Positions 1 to 9,083 of a DNA stretch of 64,000 nt are shown here, in pieces (the first letter of the stretch is position 1; each line of letters opens with the position of its first letter). Location of the stretch: positions 4,839,001-4,903,000 of the forward strand of contig NZ_CP029552.1 of the NCBI RefSeq assembly GCF_003173775.1, given 5' to 3'. The DNA is from Methylobacterium sp. 17Sr1-1 (GTDB lineage: Bacteria > Pseudomonadota > Alphaproteobacteria > Rhizobiales > Beijerinckiaceae). Made by a program: the position numbers and the translations under genes. The notes below the pieces were generated by a model. That model did no database searches. It was not told the DNA's origin and worked only from the letters and a program-made list of their open reading frames with translations.

Positions 1-37
1 ATGGCAGCAGTGCCGGTAAAAACGGGCGGGCCGCCGC

Positions 38-1216
38 TCAGCGCCGGTTCCCCTCCAGAAAAACCCCGATCCGCTCCAGCGCCCGGGAAATGTTCTCCGC
101 CGAGTTGGCGTAGGACAGGCGCAGGTAGCCCTCGCCGTGGATTCCGAAATCCGGTCCGCCGATCGTCGCGACGCCGGCCTCCTCCAGGAGCGCCGAGGCG
201 AGGGCCTTGGCCTTCCAGCCGGTCTCGGCGATGTTCGGGAAAGCGTAGAAGGCGCCCTTCGGGGTGATGCAGGAGACGCCCGGAAGACGGTTCAGCCCCT
301 CGACCACCAGGAGGCGGCGGCGGTCGAACTCGGCCATCATCGCGGCGACGCAATCCTGCGGCCCGTCGAGGGCGGCGATGCCCGCCCACTGCGTCGCGGC
401 GTTGACGCAGGAGAACGAGTTCACCGCGAGCTTGCGGGCGGCGTCGTAGAGCGGTGCCGGCCAGACCGACCAGCCGAGGCGCCAGCCGGTCATCGCGTAA
501 GTCTTCGAGGCGCCGTCGAGGTAGATCAGCCGGTCGCGGATCTCCGGATAGGCGAGCAGCGTATGGTGGCGCTCGCCGTCATAGGTCATCGTGCCGTAGA
601 TCTCGTCCGATAGGATCGTGACGTCGGGATGCTTCGCCAGCCCCGCCACCAATGTGTCGATCTCGGCCTTCGGGGTCACGCCGCCGGTCGGGTTGGCGGG
701 GGAATTGAGGATCAAGAGGCGCGTGCGCGGCGTGATCAGCCCGAGCGTCTCCTCGGCCGAGAAGGCGAAGCCGTTCTCCTCGCGGATCGGCACCGGCACC
801 GGCGTCGCGCCGGTGAACTCGATCATCGAGCGGTAGATCGGGAAGCCCGGATCCGGATACAGGATCTCGGCCCCCGGCTCGCCGAACATCAGGATCGCCA
901 TGAACATGGTGACCTTGCCGCCCGGCACGATCATCACGCTGTCGGGCGAGACCTGGACGCCGAGGCGCCGGTCGAGGTCGCGGGCCACGGCCTCGCGCAA
1001 GGGGAGGATGCCGGTCGCCGGGGTGTAGCCGTGGTGCCCGTCCTGGAGCGCCTTCACCGCCGCCTCGACGACGTGGGGCGGGGTCGGCATGTCGGGCTGG
1101 CCTATGCCGAGATTGATCACGTCGCGGCCGGCCTGGGCGAGGGCCGTGGCGCGGGCGAGCACCGCGAAGGCGTTCTCCTCCCCGATGCGCGAGAAGGCGG
1201 GGACGATGGCGGGCAT
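38..1216 (-). CDS. Class I/II PLP-dependent aminotransferase
   Basis: Fold-type I aminotransferase of the aspartate-aminotransferase superfamily, cytoplasmic, transferring an amino group between an amino acid and a 2-oxo acid; the substrate cannot be read from sequence. The protein is 392 aa from the ATG at 1216 (MPAIVPAF). Visible family features are GIGQPDMPTP near residue 38, NSPANPTGG (171-179), SDEIYG (203-208) and the Schiff-base lysine in SKTYAMTGWRLG (K238). The reading frame stays open upstream to 1324, but that part runs through an intergenic repeat, so the inner ATG with a GAGGA upstream is preferred. It stands alone, and no pathway partner is adjacent. Family assignment is firm; specificity is unknown. 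Confidence 0.9.
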   Translation of the reverse strand: MPAIVPAFSRIGEENAFAVLARATALAQAGRDVINLGIGQPDMPTPPHVVEAAVKALQDGHHGYTPATGILPLREAVARDLDRRLGVQVSPDSVMIVPGGKVTMFMAILMFGEPGAEILYPDPGFPIYRSMIEFTGATPVPVPIREENGFAFSAEETLGLITPRTRLLILNSPANPTGGVTPKAEIDTLVAGLAKHPDVTILSDEIYGTMTYDGERHHTLLAYPEIRDRLIYLDGASKTYAMTGWRLGWSVWPAPLYDAARKLAVNSFSCVNAATQWAGIAALDGPQDCVAAMMAEFDRRRLLVVEGLNRLPGVSCITPKGAFYAFPNIAETGWKAKALASALLEEAGVATIGGPDFGIHGEGYLRLSYANSAENISRALERIGVFLEGNRR

Positions 1217-1274
1217 GGCGGTCACTCGTTTCCTCGAATGCGGTCGAGGCGGGGCGCCGTCACGCCCCGCCTTG

Positions 1275-1373
1275 GAGCATTTTTCGACGAAGCGGAAACC
1301 GGTTCGTCGAAAAACGCGGCACAATCAAAGACCCAGAGAGCTTCGCGATGGCAGCGCGATCGTGAAGGGCTCT
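1275..1373 (+). repeat. ~100-bp two-hairpin intergenic element, family A copy 1
   Basis: Starts GAGCATTTTTCGACGAAG, pairs through ACCGGTTCGTCGAAAAA, then carries a second hairpin AGAGCTTCGCGATGG / CGATCGTGAAGGGCTCT. The same element occurs at 24705-24806 and 29675-29776 in the opposite orientation. It lies between the aminotransferase and the small membrane protein, so it would be transcribed only by read-through. Confidence 0.85.
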
Positions 1374-1413
1374 CGCGGTCCCGCGGCCTTCTGGTGCCGT
1401 CGGGCCGGATCGG

Positions 1414-1626
1414 TCAGCGCGAGGCGTTGCGCTCGGCCAGCCGGCTGACGCCGTACGAGATCGCGCCGCCGAGCACCGTCAGGATGATGCCGGTCTTGAT
1501 CGCCGCCCAGAGCAGCGAGCGCTCGATGCCGTCGTCGGTCAGCATGATGATCAGGCACACGATGACCGGGATCGACACCACGATGGCGATCGGCACGAGC
1601 GGGTTGGACGGCTTCTCTTGGCTCAT
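1414..1626 (-). CDS. Small two-helix inner-membrane protein, unknown function
   Basis: Predicted 70-aa membrane protein. After a short polar N-terminus (MSQEKPSN) it has one hydrophobic helix (about residues 12-28, IAIVVSIPVIVCLIIML), a polar loop, and a second helix (about 43-58) ending in a basic tail RLAERNASR. The start at 1626 is chosen because GGGGAG lies just upstream. It is divergent from the IlvD/Edd dehydratase. I do not recognise the family. The clean membrane topology and ribosome binding site make it a likely real gene. Confidence 0.65.
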   Translation of the reverse strand: MSQEKPSNPLVPIAIVVSIPVIVCLIIMLTDDGIERSLLWAAIKTGIILTVLGGAISYGVSRLAERNASR

Positions 1627-1851
1627 CGGCGGCTCCCCTGGGCTAGTCGAGCGGTATGGTTCAGCCGGCCTCATAGCACCGCTCCGCCGTGATGCGACAG
1701 CACTGCCGCGAGAAACTTATGCGCCCGCGGCGTCGCAGCCGCGAAGGCGCCGGCCATGCGCATGACGGTGTTGCCTTCCTGCACCGGCCGGGTCCATAGG
1801 TTCCCCGGAACGGTTCTCGACAAGAACGAACTCGGGAAGGACGACCCCGCC

Positions 1852-3663
1852 ATGGCCCAGACGCCGCGCCCCCGCATCGACGCCAGCCGCCTGCGTTCGC
1901 GCCTCTGGTTCGACAACCCGGACAACCCGGGCATGACCGCGCTCTACCTCGAGCGCTACCTCAATTTCGGCCTCACGGTGGGCGAGCTGCGCGGCGGCAA
2001 GCCGCTGATCGGCATCGCCCAGACCGGCTCGGACCTCTCGCCGTGCAACCGCCACCACCTCGAGCTCGCCAAGCGCGTGCGCGAGGGCATCACCGCGGCC
2101 GGCGGCGTGGCGTTCGAGTTCCCGTGCCACCCGATCCAGGAGACCGGCAAGCGGCCGACCGCCGCCCTCGACCGCAACCTCGCCTACCTGTCGCTGGTCG
2201 AGGTGCTGTACGGCTACCCCCTCGACGGCGTCGTGCTGCTCACCGGCTGCGACAAGACCATGCCGGCCTGCCTGATGGCGGCGGCCACCGTGAACATCCC
2301 GACGATCTCGCTCAATGTCGGCCCGATGCTGAACGGCTGGAGCCGCGGCGAGCGCACGGGCTCCGGCACCGTGGTGTGGAAGGCCCGCGAGCGCCACGCC
2401 GCCGGCGACATCGACTACCAGCAGTTCCTCGACATCGTGGCCTCGTCGGCGCCCTCGGACGGCCACTGCAACACCATGGGCACCGCCTCGACCATGAACG
2501 CGCTGGCCGAGGCGCTCGGCATGGCGCTGCCGGGCTCGGCGGCGATCCCCGCCCCCTACCGCGAGCGCGGACAGGCCGCCTACGCCACCGGCCAGCGCAT
2601 CGTCGACATGGTGTGGGAGGACCTGAAGCCCTCCGACATCCTCACCCGCGAGGCGTTCGAGAACGCGATCGTCGCCAACACCGCCATCGGCGGCTCGACC
2701 AACGCGCCGATCCACATCAACGCCATCGCCAAGCTGATCGGCGTGCCGCTCACCTGCGACGACTGGGAGCGCGTCGGCTACGACATCCCGCTCTTGGTCA
2801 ACATGCAGCCCGCCGGCCACTATCTCGGCGAGGAATACTACCGCGCCGGCGGCCTGCCGGCGGTGATGTCCGAGCTGCTCGAGGCCGGCAAGCTCCACGC
2901 CGACGTGCTGACCTGCAACGGCAAGACCGTGGCGGAGAATTGCGCCGGCGCCCAGACCTGGGACCGCGACGTCATCAAGCCCTATAACGAGCCCCTGCGC
3001 GAGCGCGCCGGGTTCCTCAACCTCAAGGGCTCGCTGTTCGATTCCGCGATCATGAAGACCAGCGTGATCAGCCGCGAGTTCTACGACCGCTACCTCGCCA
3101 ACCCGGACGACCCCTACGCCTTCGAGGGCAAGGTCGTGGTGTTCGACGGGCCGGAGGATTATCACCACCGCATCGACGACGCCTCGCTCGAGATCGACGA
3201 GCACACGATCCTCATCATGCGCGGCGCCGGGCCGATCGGCTATCCGGGCGCGGCGGAGGTCGTGAACATGCAGCCCCCGGGCGAGCTGATCCGCAAGGGC
3301 GTGCTGTCGCTGCCCTGCATCGGCGACGGGCGCCAGTCCGGCACCTCGGGCACGCCCTCGATCCTCAACGCCTCGCCGGAGGCGGCGGCCGGCGGCGGCC
3401 TGGCGCTCCTCCAGAACGGCGACCGCGTCCGGATCGACCTCAACAAGCGCACCGCCGACATCCTGCTCCCCGAGGAGGAGATCCGGCGCCGCCGCGAGGA
3501 CCTGAACGCCCGGGGCGGCTACCCCTACCCGGCGAGCCAGACCCCCTGGCAGGCGATCCAGCGCGCGATGGTCGACCAGCTCTCCGAGGGCATGATCCTC
3601 AAGGGCTCCGAGGCCTTCCAGCGCATCGCCCAGACGCACGGCGTGCCGCGGGACAACCACTAA
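1852..3663 (+). CDS. IlvD/Edd-family dehydratase (probable sugar-acid dehydratase)
   Basis: Iron-sulfur dehydratase of the IlvD/Edd superfamily, 603 aa, removing water from a 2,3-dihydroxy acid to give a 2-keto-3-deoxy acid. Cluster and metal motifs are visible: [26 protein letters not shown], and [21 protein letters not shown] truncated here to its key Cys. The N-terminal [20 protein letters not shown] pattern is that of the arabinonate/xylonate/galactonate dehydratase branch rather than valine-pathway IlvD. Start at 1852 (MAQTPRP) has GGAAGG upstream; the frame is open to 1756. It is monocistronic and followed by a strong terminator. No sugar kinase, aldolase or transporter is adjacent, so the acid substrate is open; the C4 acid genes elsewhere in the window suggest sugar-acid use. 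Confidence 0.88.
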   Translation: MAQTPRPRIDASRLRSRLWFDNPDNPGMTALYLERYLNFGLTVGELRGGKPLIGIAQTGSDLSPCNRHHLELAKRVREGITAAGGVAFEFPCHPIQETGKRPTAALDRNLAYLSLVEVLYGYPLDGVVLLTGCDKTMPACLMAAATVNIPTISLNVGPMLNGWSRGERTGSGTVVWKARERHAAGDIDYQQFLDIVASSAPSDGHCNTMGTASTMNALAEALGMALPGSAAIPAPYRERGQAAYATGQRIVDMVWEDLKPSDILTREAFENAIVANTAIGGSTNAPIHINAIAKLIGVPLTCDDWERVGYDIPLLVNMQPAGHYLGEEYYRAGGLPAVMSELLEAGKLHADVLTCNGKTVAENCAGAQTWDRDVIKPYNEPLRERAGFLNLKGSLFDSAIMKTSVISREFYDRYLANPDDPYAFEGKVVVFDGPEDYHHRIDDASLEIDEHTILIMRGAGPIGYPGAAEVVNMQPPGELIRKGVLSLPCIGDGRQSGTSGTPSILNASPEAAAGGGLALLQNGDRVRIDLNKRTADILLPEEEIRRRREDLNARGGYPYPASQTPWQAIQRAMVDQLSEGMILKGSEAFQRIAQTHGVPRDNH

Positions 3664-3730
3664 GTTCTGGCGCCCCGGGCCGGCGACGGTCCGGGGCGCG
3701 ATCGATCGAGAGACGCCGGGTCGAGACCGA

Positions 3731-3780
3731 GCGCAGGGTTTCCCCTCTTCCGCGGGCGAGGGGAAACCCTGCGCTCTTTT
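3731..3780 (+). terminator. Rho-independent terminator after the dehydratase gene
   Basis: Perfect 17-bp inverted repeat, GCGCAGGGTTTCCCCTC (3731-3747) pairing with 3758-3774 across a 10-nt loop, followed by TCTTTTGTT. It lies 68 bp after the dehydratase stop. Confidence 0.85.
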
Positions 3781-4198
3781 GTTCGATGGTGTGGCCGAGA
3801 ATTGTCCGATGAAACCGATTCCGCTGCTCTGTCCCAATGCAAGCAGAGCACGGGATCCCCTCTCCAGGCGATGCCGGGCTTGCCAGAGATCCTTGCCCGG
3901 TATCGCGGCAAGGTGTGGGAGAGGGGAGACGCGTTCAATTCTTATCCGGCCGGATCAAGCCGAGACCGTATGACACCGATTCCGGTGAACTGGTCTCCCT
4001 CTCCCGGATCTCCTTCCGACAACGCTCCGATCGTCCGAGAAAGAGGGGCGATCCGCCATACTGACCCAGGGTTCCGCGCCACGCCATTCCGGAAAGTCGT
4101 GACATATAACGGTTACATGCAGTAAAATATCGGATCTCACCGGATCTTAACGCTTGCCCGGCTAACATAGCGACCTCGTCTCCCCGGTGGGTCCTTCG
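3781..4198. repeat. Gene-free interval with imperfect inverted repeats
   Basis: No convincing gene between the terminator and the chemoreceptor. The stretch holds CCCCTCTCC (3857-3865) facing GGAGAGGGG (3918-3926) and a further CTCCCTCTCCCGGATCTCC run near 3993, related to the CCCCTCTCCC hairpins elsewhere in the window. The last 100 bases are less GC-rich (ACATATAACGGTTACATGC) and probably hold the chemoreceptor promoter. Confidence 0.5.
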
Positions 4199-6166
4199 AT
4201 GAAGCTCCGGTTCCCCAGCGTCGGTCTGCGCGCACAGATTGCGGTCCTCGGCGTCGGCGGAGTCCTTCTGCTGGGAATCGTCTTCGGCTGGGGCTCGTGG
4301 AGCCAGGAGCGGCTCCAGGCGAGCGCCGACCGGGCTGCCGATCTCTCGGCCCGGATCACCGCCTTCGCGGACGATCTCCTCAAGGCGCATCAGGTCGAGA
4401 CCGACTTCCTGCTCCACCGGAAGGACGCGCTGATCGACGAGCGCCAGGCTCTGCTGACGAAGGCCGGCGAGCGCCTCGACGAGATCGAGCGGCAGGTCGC
4501 CCCTCTGCCGGACGATGCGCCGCTCAAGGCGGCGGAGGCGTTGCGGGCCGGTCTCAACATCTATGCCACGCGCTTCCAGAACGTCGCGGCGGCGCAGCGC
4601 ACCCTCGGCTTCACCGAGAAGGACGGGCTGCAGGGGCGCTTGCGCGGGGCGATCCACGACGTCGAGACGCGGCTCGCCCGGATCGACGAGCCGCGTCTCG
4701 CCGTGCTGATGCTGATGATGCGCCGGCACGAGAAGGACTTCATGCTGCGGGGCGACGAGGCCTACGGTGACGCGCTGCGGGAGCGGGCGGCGGAGTTCGT
4801 CGAGGCGCTGAAGGCCACGCGGCTGAGCCCGGCCGAGCGGGGTGAGATCGGCGACCTCGTCGGGCGCTACCGGGACGGCTTCATGGCCTACCTCGTCGGC
4901 GCCGGCAGCCTGAAGGAGGAAGCCGACGACCTCGCGACGCTCTACACCCGCCTCGCGCCCCGCATCGCCGCGGTCGCGCAGACCGCCGAGGAGGAGCGCG
5001 CCGGTGCGCAAGCGGCGGTGACCGCGTCGCGGGACTGGACCGGCCGGCTGATCCTCGGCTGCATCGGCTTCGTCGTGCTGTGCGCCGCCAGCCTGTCCTG
5101 GTGGGTTGGCCAGCGCATCTCCGGCCCGCTGACGCAGCTGGCCGACGCCATGGGACGGGTCGCCGGCGGCGACCTCGCGGTCGCCGTGCCGGATTCCCGC
5201 CGCCGCGACGAGATCGGCGCCATCGGCCGCGCCTTCGCGGTGTTCCACGCCAAGATGGTGGAGAACGGCGCGCTCGTCGCCGAGCAGGCCTCCTTGCGCG
5301 CGGGCAGCGAGGCGGAGCGCCGAGCGGCGTTCCGGGACATGGCCGACCGGTTCGAGCAGGCCGTCGGGGCCGTGGTCGCCACGGTCTCGGCCTCGGCGGG
5401 CGCCCTCCAGGAGACCGCCCGCGGCATGAGCGCCATCGCCATCGGCACGGCGGAGCGCTCGGCCACCGTGGCGGCGGCGGCCGAGGAGACGGCGCGGAAC
5501 GTCGAGCTGGTCTCGGCGGCCGCGGGGCAGGTCGGCCTGTCGGTGACGGTGATCGGCGGGCAGGTGCGGGATTCCGCCGACCTCGCGCGGCGGGCCGTGG
5601 CCGAGACCGACGAGGCCGGCGCCTTCGTCCAGGCCCTCGACGGGGCCGCGGCGCGGATCGGCGACGTGGTGCAGCTGATCTCGTCGATCGCCGCCCAGAC
5701 GAACCTGCTGGCGCTGAACGCGACGATCGAGGCGGCCCGCGCCGGCGAGGCCGGCCGCGGCTTCGCGGTGGTCGCGGCGGAAGTGAAGCAGCTGGCGAGC
5801 CAGACCGCGCGGGCGACGGAAGAAGTCGGCGGCCAGATCGGCGAGATCCAGGCCGCCACGGCCCGCGCCGTCGCGGCGATCGGCACGGTCACGGCGCGCA
5901 TCCGGGAGATCGACGGGGGCGCCGCCGCGATCGCCGCGGCGACGGCCCAGCAGGGCGAGGCGATGCAGGAGATCGCCCGCAACGTGGCGCAGGCCGCGAC
6001 CGGCACCGGCGAGGTGACGCGCACCATCGCGAGCGTCGCGCAGGATTCCGAACGGGCCGGCGCCGCCGCCGCCGCGGTGCTGGAATCGGCCTCGGCGCTC
6101 ACGCAGCAATCCGACCGGCTCGGGGCCGAGGTCGCGGGCTTCATCGCCTCGGTGCGCGCCGCCTGA
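4199..6166 (+). CDS. Methyl-accepting chemotaxis protein
   Basis: Transmembrane chemoreceptor of 655 aa that would signal to CheA/CheW. Order of parts: short cytoplasmic N-terminus, TM1 (about 9-30), helical periplasmic sensor domain of about 250 residues, TM2 (about 281-304), HAMP ([20 protein letters not shown]), then the methylation helices and the conserved hairpin tip around residues 497-530 ([19 protein letters not shown]). The C-terminus has no CheR/CheB pentapeptide tether. Start is ATG 4199; a GTG at 4187 is in frame but has no better ribosome site. No che genes are adjacent, so it is an orphan receptor locus; the ligand is unknown. A degenerate copy of this type of tail lies at 26022-26283. 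Confidence 0.93.
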   Translation: MKLRFPSVGLRAQIAVLGVGGVLLLGIVFGWGSWSQERLQASADRAADLSARITAFADDLLKAHQVETDFLLHRKDALIDERQALLTKAGERLDEIERQVAPLPDDAPLKAAEALRAGLNIYATRFQNVAAAQRTLGFTEKDGLQGRLRGAIHDVETRLARIDEPRLAVLMLMMRRHEKDFMLRGDEAYGDALRERAAEFVEALKATRLSPAERGEIGDLVGRYRDGFMAYLVGAGSLKEEADDLATLYTRLAPRIAAVAQTAEEERAGAQAAVTASRDWTGRLILGCIGFVVLCAASLSWWVGQRISGPLTQLADAMGRVAGGDLAVAVPDSRRRDEIGAIGRAFAVFHAKMVENGALVAEQASLRAGSEAERRAAFRDMADRFEQAVGAVVATVSASAGALQETARGMSAIAIGTAERSATVAAAAEETARNVELVSAAAGQVGLSVTVIGGQVRDSADLARRAVAETDEAGAFVQALDGAAARIGDVVQLISSIAAQTNLLALNATIEAARAGEAGRGFAVVAAEVKQLASQTARATEEVGGQIGEIQAATARAVAAIGTVTARIREIDGGAAAIAAATAQQGEAMQEIARNVAQAATGTGEVTRTIASVAQDSERAGAAAAAVLESASALTQQSDRLGAEVAGFIASVRAA

Positions 6167-6242
6167 CGCGCGGCGACGACCAGTTTACAGCGGCCCGCGC
6201 CCTATGAAAGGCTGGCGCCCCGATTCCCGCGAGACGCCCCCG

Positions 6243-7094
6243 ATGACCGATTTCGCCGCGCGCCGCGCCGCCTTCCGGCGGCTCCACGAGAGCGGCTGCT
6301 TCGTGATGCCGAATCCCTGGGACATCGGCACGGCCCGCTACCTCGCGGCGATGGGTTTTCCGGCGCTCGCCACGACCAGCTCCGGCTACGCCTTCACCCG
6401 CGCCCTGCCGGACACCGACTGGGCGGTACCCCTCGACGCGATGCTCGCCCATATCGCCGAGATCGTCGCCGCCACCGACCTGCCGGTGAACGCCGATTTC
6501 GAATCCGGCTACGCGCACGATCCCGAGGGTGTCGCCCGCAACGTCGCGTCTTGCGTCGCGACCGGAATCGCCGGCCTGTCGATCGAGGATGCCACCGGGG
6601 ATCCCGCCCGGCCGCTCTACGACATCCGGGAGGGCGCCGAGCGCATCCGCGCCGCGAAGGCCGCGATCGACGCTGCGGGCGCCGACGTGATGCTGACCGG
6701 CCGGGCCGAGTGCTACCTCACCGGCCACCCCGAGCCGCTGCCGGAGGCGATCCGCCGGCTCCAGGCCTATGCCGAGGCGGGGGCCGACGTGGTCTACGCG
6801 CCGGGCCCGAAACGGCGCGAGGAGATCCGCACCCTTGTCGAGGCGCTGGCGCCGGTGCCGGTCAACCTCCTGATGAGCACCAATCCGGGCCTCAAGGTCG
6901 CCGATCTCGAAGGTCTCGGCGTCCGCCGGATCAGCGTCGGCTCGTCGCTGGCGCGGGCGGCCTGGACCGGCTTCATCCGGGCGGCCAAGCGCATCCACGA
7001 CGAGGGCAGCTTCGGCGGCTTCGACGGGTCGGTGAGCTTTTCGGAGATCAACGGCTTCTTCCGCGACGACCTGAAGGAGCGGGGCGGCGCATGA
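6243..7094 (+). CDS. Isocitrate lyase/PEP mutase family protein
   Basis: A 283-aa alpha/beta-barrel lyase of the ICL/PEPM superfamily, which makes or breaks C-C or C-P bonds next to an oxo-acid using Mg2+. Visible signatures are VMPNPWDIGTARYLAAMGF near the N-terminus, TTSSGYAF, the metal-loop NADFESGYAHD, and SIEDATGD. The KKCGH loop of true isocitrate lyase is absent, so it is more like the oxaloacetate decarboxylase or carboxyphosphonoenolpyruvate-mutase-like branch. Start at ATG 6243. Its stop overlaps the next gene's start (ATGA), so it is translationally coupled to the GNAT protein. Exact reaction not assignable. Confidence 0.85.
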   Translation: MTDFAARRAAFRRLHESGCFVMPNPWDIGTARYLAAMGFPALATTSSGYAFTRALPDTDWAVPLDAMLAHIAEIVAATDLPVNADFESGYAHDPEGVARNVASCVATGIAGLSIEDATGDPARPLYDIREGAERIRAAKAAIDAAGADVMLTGRAECYLTGHPEPLPEAIRRLQAYAEAGADVVYAPGPKRREEIRTLVEALAPVPVNLLMSTNPGLKVADLEGLGVRRISVGSSLARAAWTGFIRAAKRIHDEGSFGGFDGSVSFSEINGFFRDDLKERGGA

Positions 7095-8248
7095 CTCCCG
7101 ATCGCGATCCCGTCACCGGCCTGCCGATCGGCTGGCCAGTCGCCGACACCGCCCCGGCCCCCGCGCCGGAGCGGGTCCGCCTGGAGGGGCGCCACGTCAC
7201 GGTCGTGCCCCTCGAGGCGGCTCACGCCGCCGACCTCGCCGACGGCGCCGTCGGGCCGGGCCGGGAGGCCCTGTGGCAGTACATGGCCGCCGGGCCGTTC
7301 GACGACCGCGCGGCGTTCGAGGCCTACATCGCGGCCTGCGCCGCCTCGGCCGATCCGCTGTTCTACGCCATCTTGGATGTCCGCACGGGCAAGGCGGTCG
7401 GCCACGCCTCCCTGATGCGGATCGACCGGGCGAACCGGGTGATCGAGATCGGCAACATCCTCTACACCCCGGCGCTCCAGCGCACGCCGGGCGCCACCGA
7501 GGCGATGCGGCTCCTCGCCGGTTACGTCTTCGACCTCGGCTATCGCCGCTACGAGTGGAAGTGCAACGCCCTCAACGCGCCCTCGCGGCGCGCGGCCGAG
7601 CGCCTGGGCTTCACCTACGAGGGGCTGTTTCGCCAAGCGGTGATCGTCAAGGGCCGCAACCGCGACACGGCCTGGTTCTCGATGCTCGACGGCGAGTGGC
7701 CGCAGCGCGCCCAAGGCTTCGACCGCTGGCTGGCGTCCGACAACCTCGACGGCGGCCAGTCCCTGCGACTCGGCGCGCTCAACCGGGCGACGATCCCGGG
7801 AAGCCCCTTGCGCCGCGCGACCACCGCCGACGAGGCCGCCCTCGCGAGCCTCCAGGAGGCGGCCTACGCGCCGAACCGCCCGCTCCTCGGCGTCGAGCCG
7901 GTGCCGCTCCTCACGCCGGCCGCCGAGGTGCTGGCGCGCTACGAGGTCTGGCTGCCCGACCATGACGGCAAGCCCGCCGGCGCCCTGATCCTCGACCCGA
8001 CCTCCGATCACCTGATGATCTGGAGCGTGTCGGTCGATCCGGCGCATCAGGGCAGCGGCTTCGGCAACGTCCTGCTGGCGGCCGCCGAGGCGAGGGCGCG
8101 GGACCTCGACCTGTCGTGCCTGCGGCTCTACACCGGGGACAAGCTCGTGCGGAACATCGACTGGTACGCGCGGCGGGGCTACGCCACCGAGCGGGTCGAG
8201 GATCTGCCGGACCGGCGCCTGGTCCACATGCTCAAGCGTCTCGCCTGA
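7091..8248 (+). CDS. Tandem GNAT acetyltransferase (two-domain fusion)
   Basis: A 385-aa protein with two GNAT folds in one chain. Residues about 30-200 look like the RimJ/RimL type (LEGRHVTVVPLEAAHA, then GHASLMRIDRANRVIEIGNI and EWKCNALNAPSRRAAERLGF). Residues about 238-382 form a second GNAT with the acetyl-CoA loop SVDPAHQGSGFGNVLL and the YARRGYATE motif. Each domain alone is a common bacterial protein; the fusion is less usual. It overlaps the stop of the ICL/PEPM gene by 4 nt (ATGA), which fixes the start at 7091. Substrates are unknown; amino-terminal or small-molecule N-acetylation are options. Confidence 0.87.
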   Translation: MTPDRDPVTGLPIGWPVADTAPAPAPERVRLEGRHVTVVPLEAAHAADLADGAVGPGREALWQYMAAGPFDDRAAFEAYIAACAASADPLFYAILDVRTGKAVGHASLMRIDRANRVIEIGNILYTPALQRTPGATEAMRLLAGYVFDLGYRRYEWKCNALNAPSRRAAERLGFTYEGLFRQAVIVKGRNRDTAWFSMLDGEWPQRAQGFDRWLASDNLDGGQSLRLGALNRATIPGSPLRRATTADEAALASLQEAAYAPNRPLLGVEPVPLLTPAAEVLARYEVWLPDHDGKPAGALILDPTSDHLMIWSVSVDPAHQGSGFGNVLLAAAEARARDLDLSCLRLYTGDKLVRNIDWYARRGYATERVEDLPDRRLVHMLKRLA

Positions 8249-8312
8249 GGCGCCACGGTTTCACGGACAAGCCCCGCCGGCGAGCGGGGCACGACACAAG
8301 CGGGAGGACAGA

Positions 8313-9059
8313 ATGGCGGGACGTCTGACGGGCAAGCGCGCGGTCGTGACGGCGGCGGGCCAGGGGATCGGCCGCGCCATCGCGGCGGCCTTCCTCGCCG
8401 AGGGCGCGGAGGTGCTGGCGACCGACCTCGATGCGGGCAAGCTCGAGGGCTTGAAGGGCGCGCAGGCCGCCTCCCTCGACGTGCGCTCGGATGCGGCGGT
8501 GCAAGAATTCGCCAGGCAAGCCGGGCCGGTCGACGTGCTGGTGAACGCCGCGGGCTTCGTCCATCACGGCACCATCCTCGATTGCACCGACGCCGAGTGG
8601 GACCTCGCCTTCGACCTCAACGTGCGTTCGATGCACCGCACGATCCGGGCCTTCCTGCCCGGCATGCTGGAGCGCGGCAACGGCTCGATCGTCAACATCG
8701 CCTCGGCCGTCGGCGCCGATGCGACCGCGCCCAACCGCTACGTCTACGGCGCCTCGAAGGCGGCGGTGGTCGGCCTCACCAAGGCGGTGGCGCGGGACTT
8801 CATCCGCAGCGGCGTGCGGGCGAACGCGATCTGCCCCGGCACGATCCAGTCGCCCTCCCTCGACGACCGCATCGCGGCGCTCGCGGAGATGAACAAGACC
8901 TCGGTCGAGGCCGCCCGCCAGGCCTTCATCGACCGCCAGCCGATGGGCCGGCTCGGCACGCCGGAGGAGATGGCCCTGCTCGCCGTCTATCTCGCCTCGG
9001 ACGAGTCCCGCTTCACCACCGGCCAGACCCACGTCGCCGACGGCGGCTTCACGCTCTGA
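8313..9059 (+). CDS. SDR-family NAD(P)-dependent dehydrogenase
   Basis: Classical short-chain dehydrogenase of 248 aa: cofactor motif TAAGQGIGRAIAAAFL near residue 12, LVNAAGF (about 77), and the catalytic YGASK. The sequence around FVHHGTILDC and the end TGQTHVADGGFTL resemble the 2-keto-3-deoxy-L-fuconate dehydrogenase / DHRS6 branch. Start ATG 8313 has GGGAGGAC. It is 24 bp upstream of denD and surely co-transcribed with it. By family and context a sugar-acid dehydrogenase is likely; the fuconate assignment is inference only. Confidence 0.85.
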   Translation: MAGRLTGKRAVVTAAGQGIGRAIAAAFLAEGAEVLATDLDAGKLEGLKGAQAASLDVRSDAAVQEFARQAGPVDVLVNAAGFVHHGTILDCTDAEWDLAFDLNVRSMHRTIRAFLPGMLERGNGSIVNIASAVGADATAPNRYVYGASKAAVVGLTKAVARDFIRSGVRANAICPGTIQSPSLDDRIAALAEMNKTSVEAARQAFIDRQPMGRLGTPEEMALLAVYLASDESRFTTGQTHVADGGFTL

Positions 9060-9083
9060 TCCGACGGCGCAGGAGTTTTTTCC

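Noticed and set aside
1717..3837. Long minus-strand open frame (706 codons) opposite the IlvD/Edd gene
   Set aside because: Antisense shadow of a high-GC gene: Arg/Ala/Gly/Val-rich translation with no domain, no ribosome site, while the plus strand encodes a clear Fe-S dehydratase.
3802..4125. 107-codon plus-strand frame before the chemoreceptor gene
   Set aside because: Covers an inverted-repeat region; the translation has no domain and no ribosome site.
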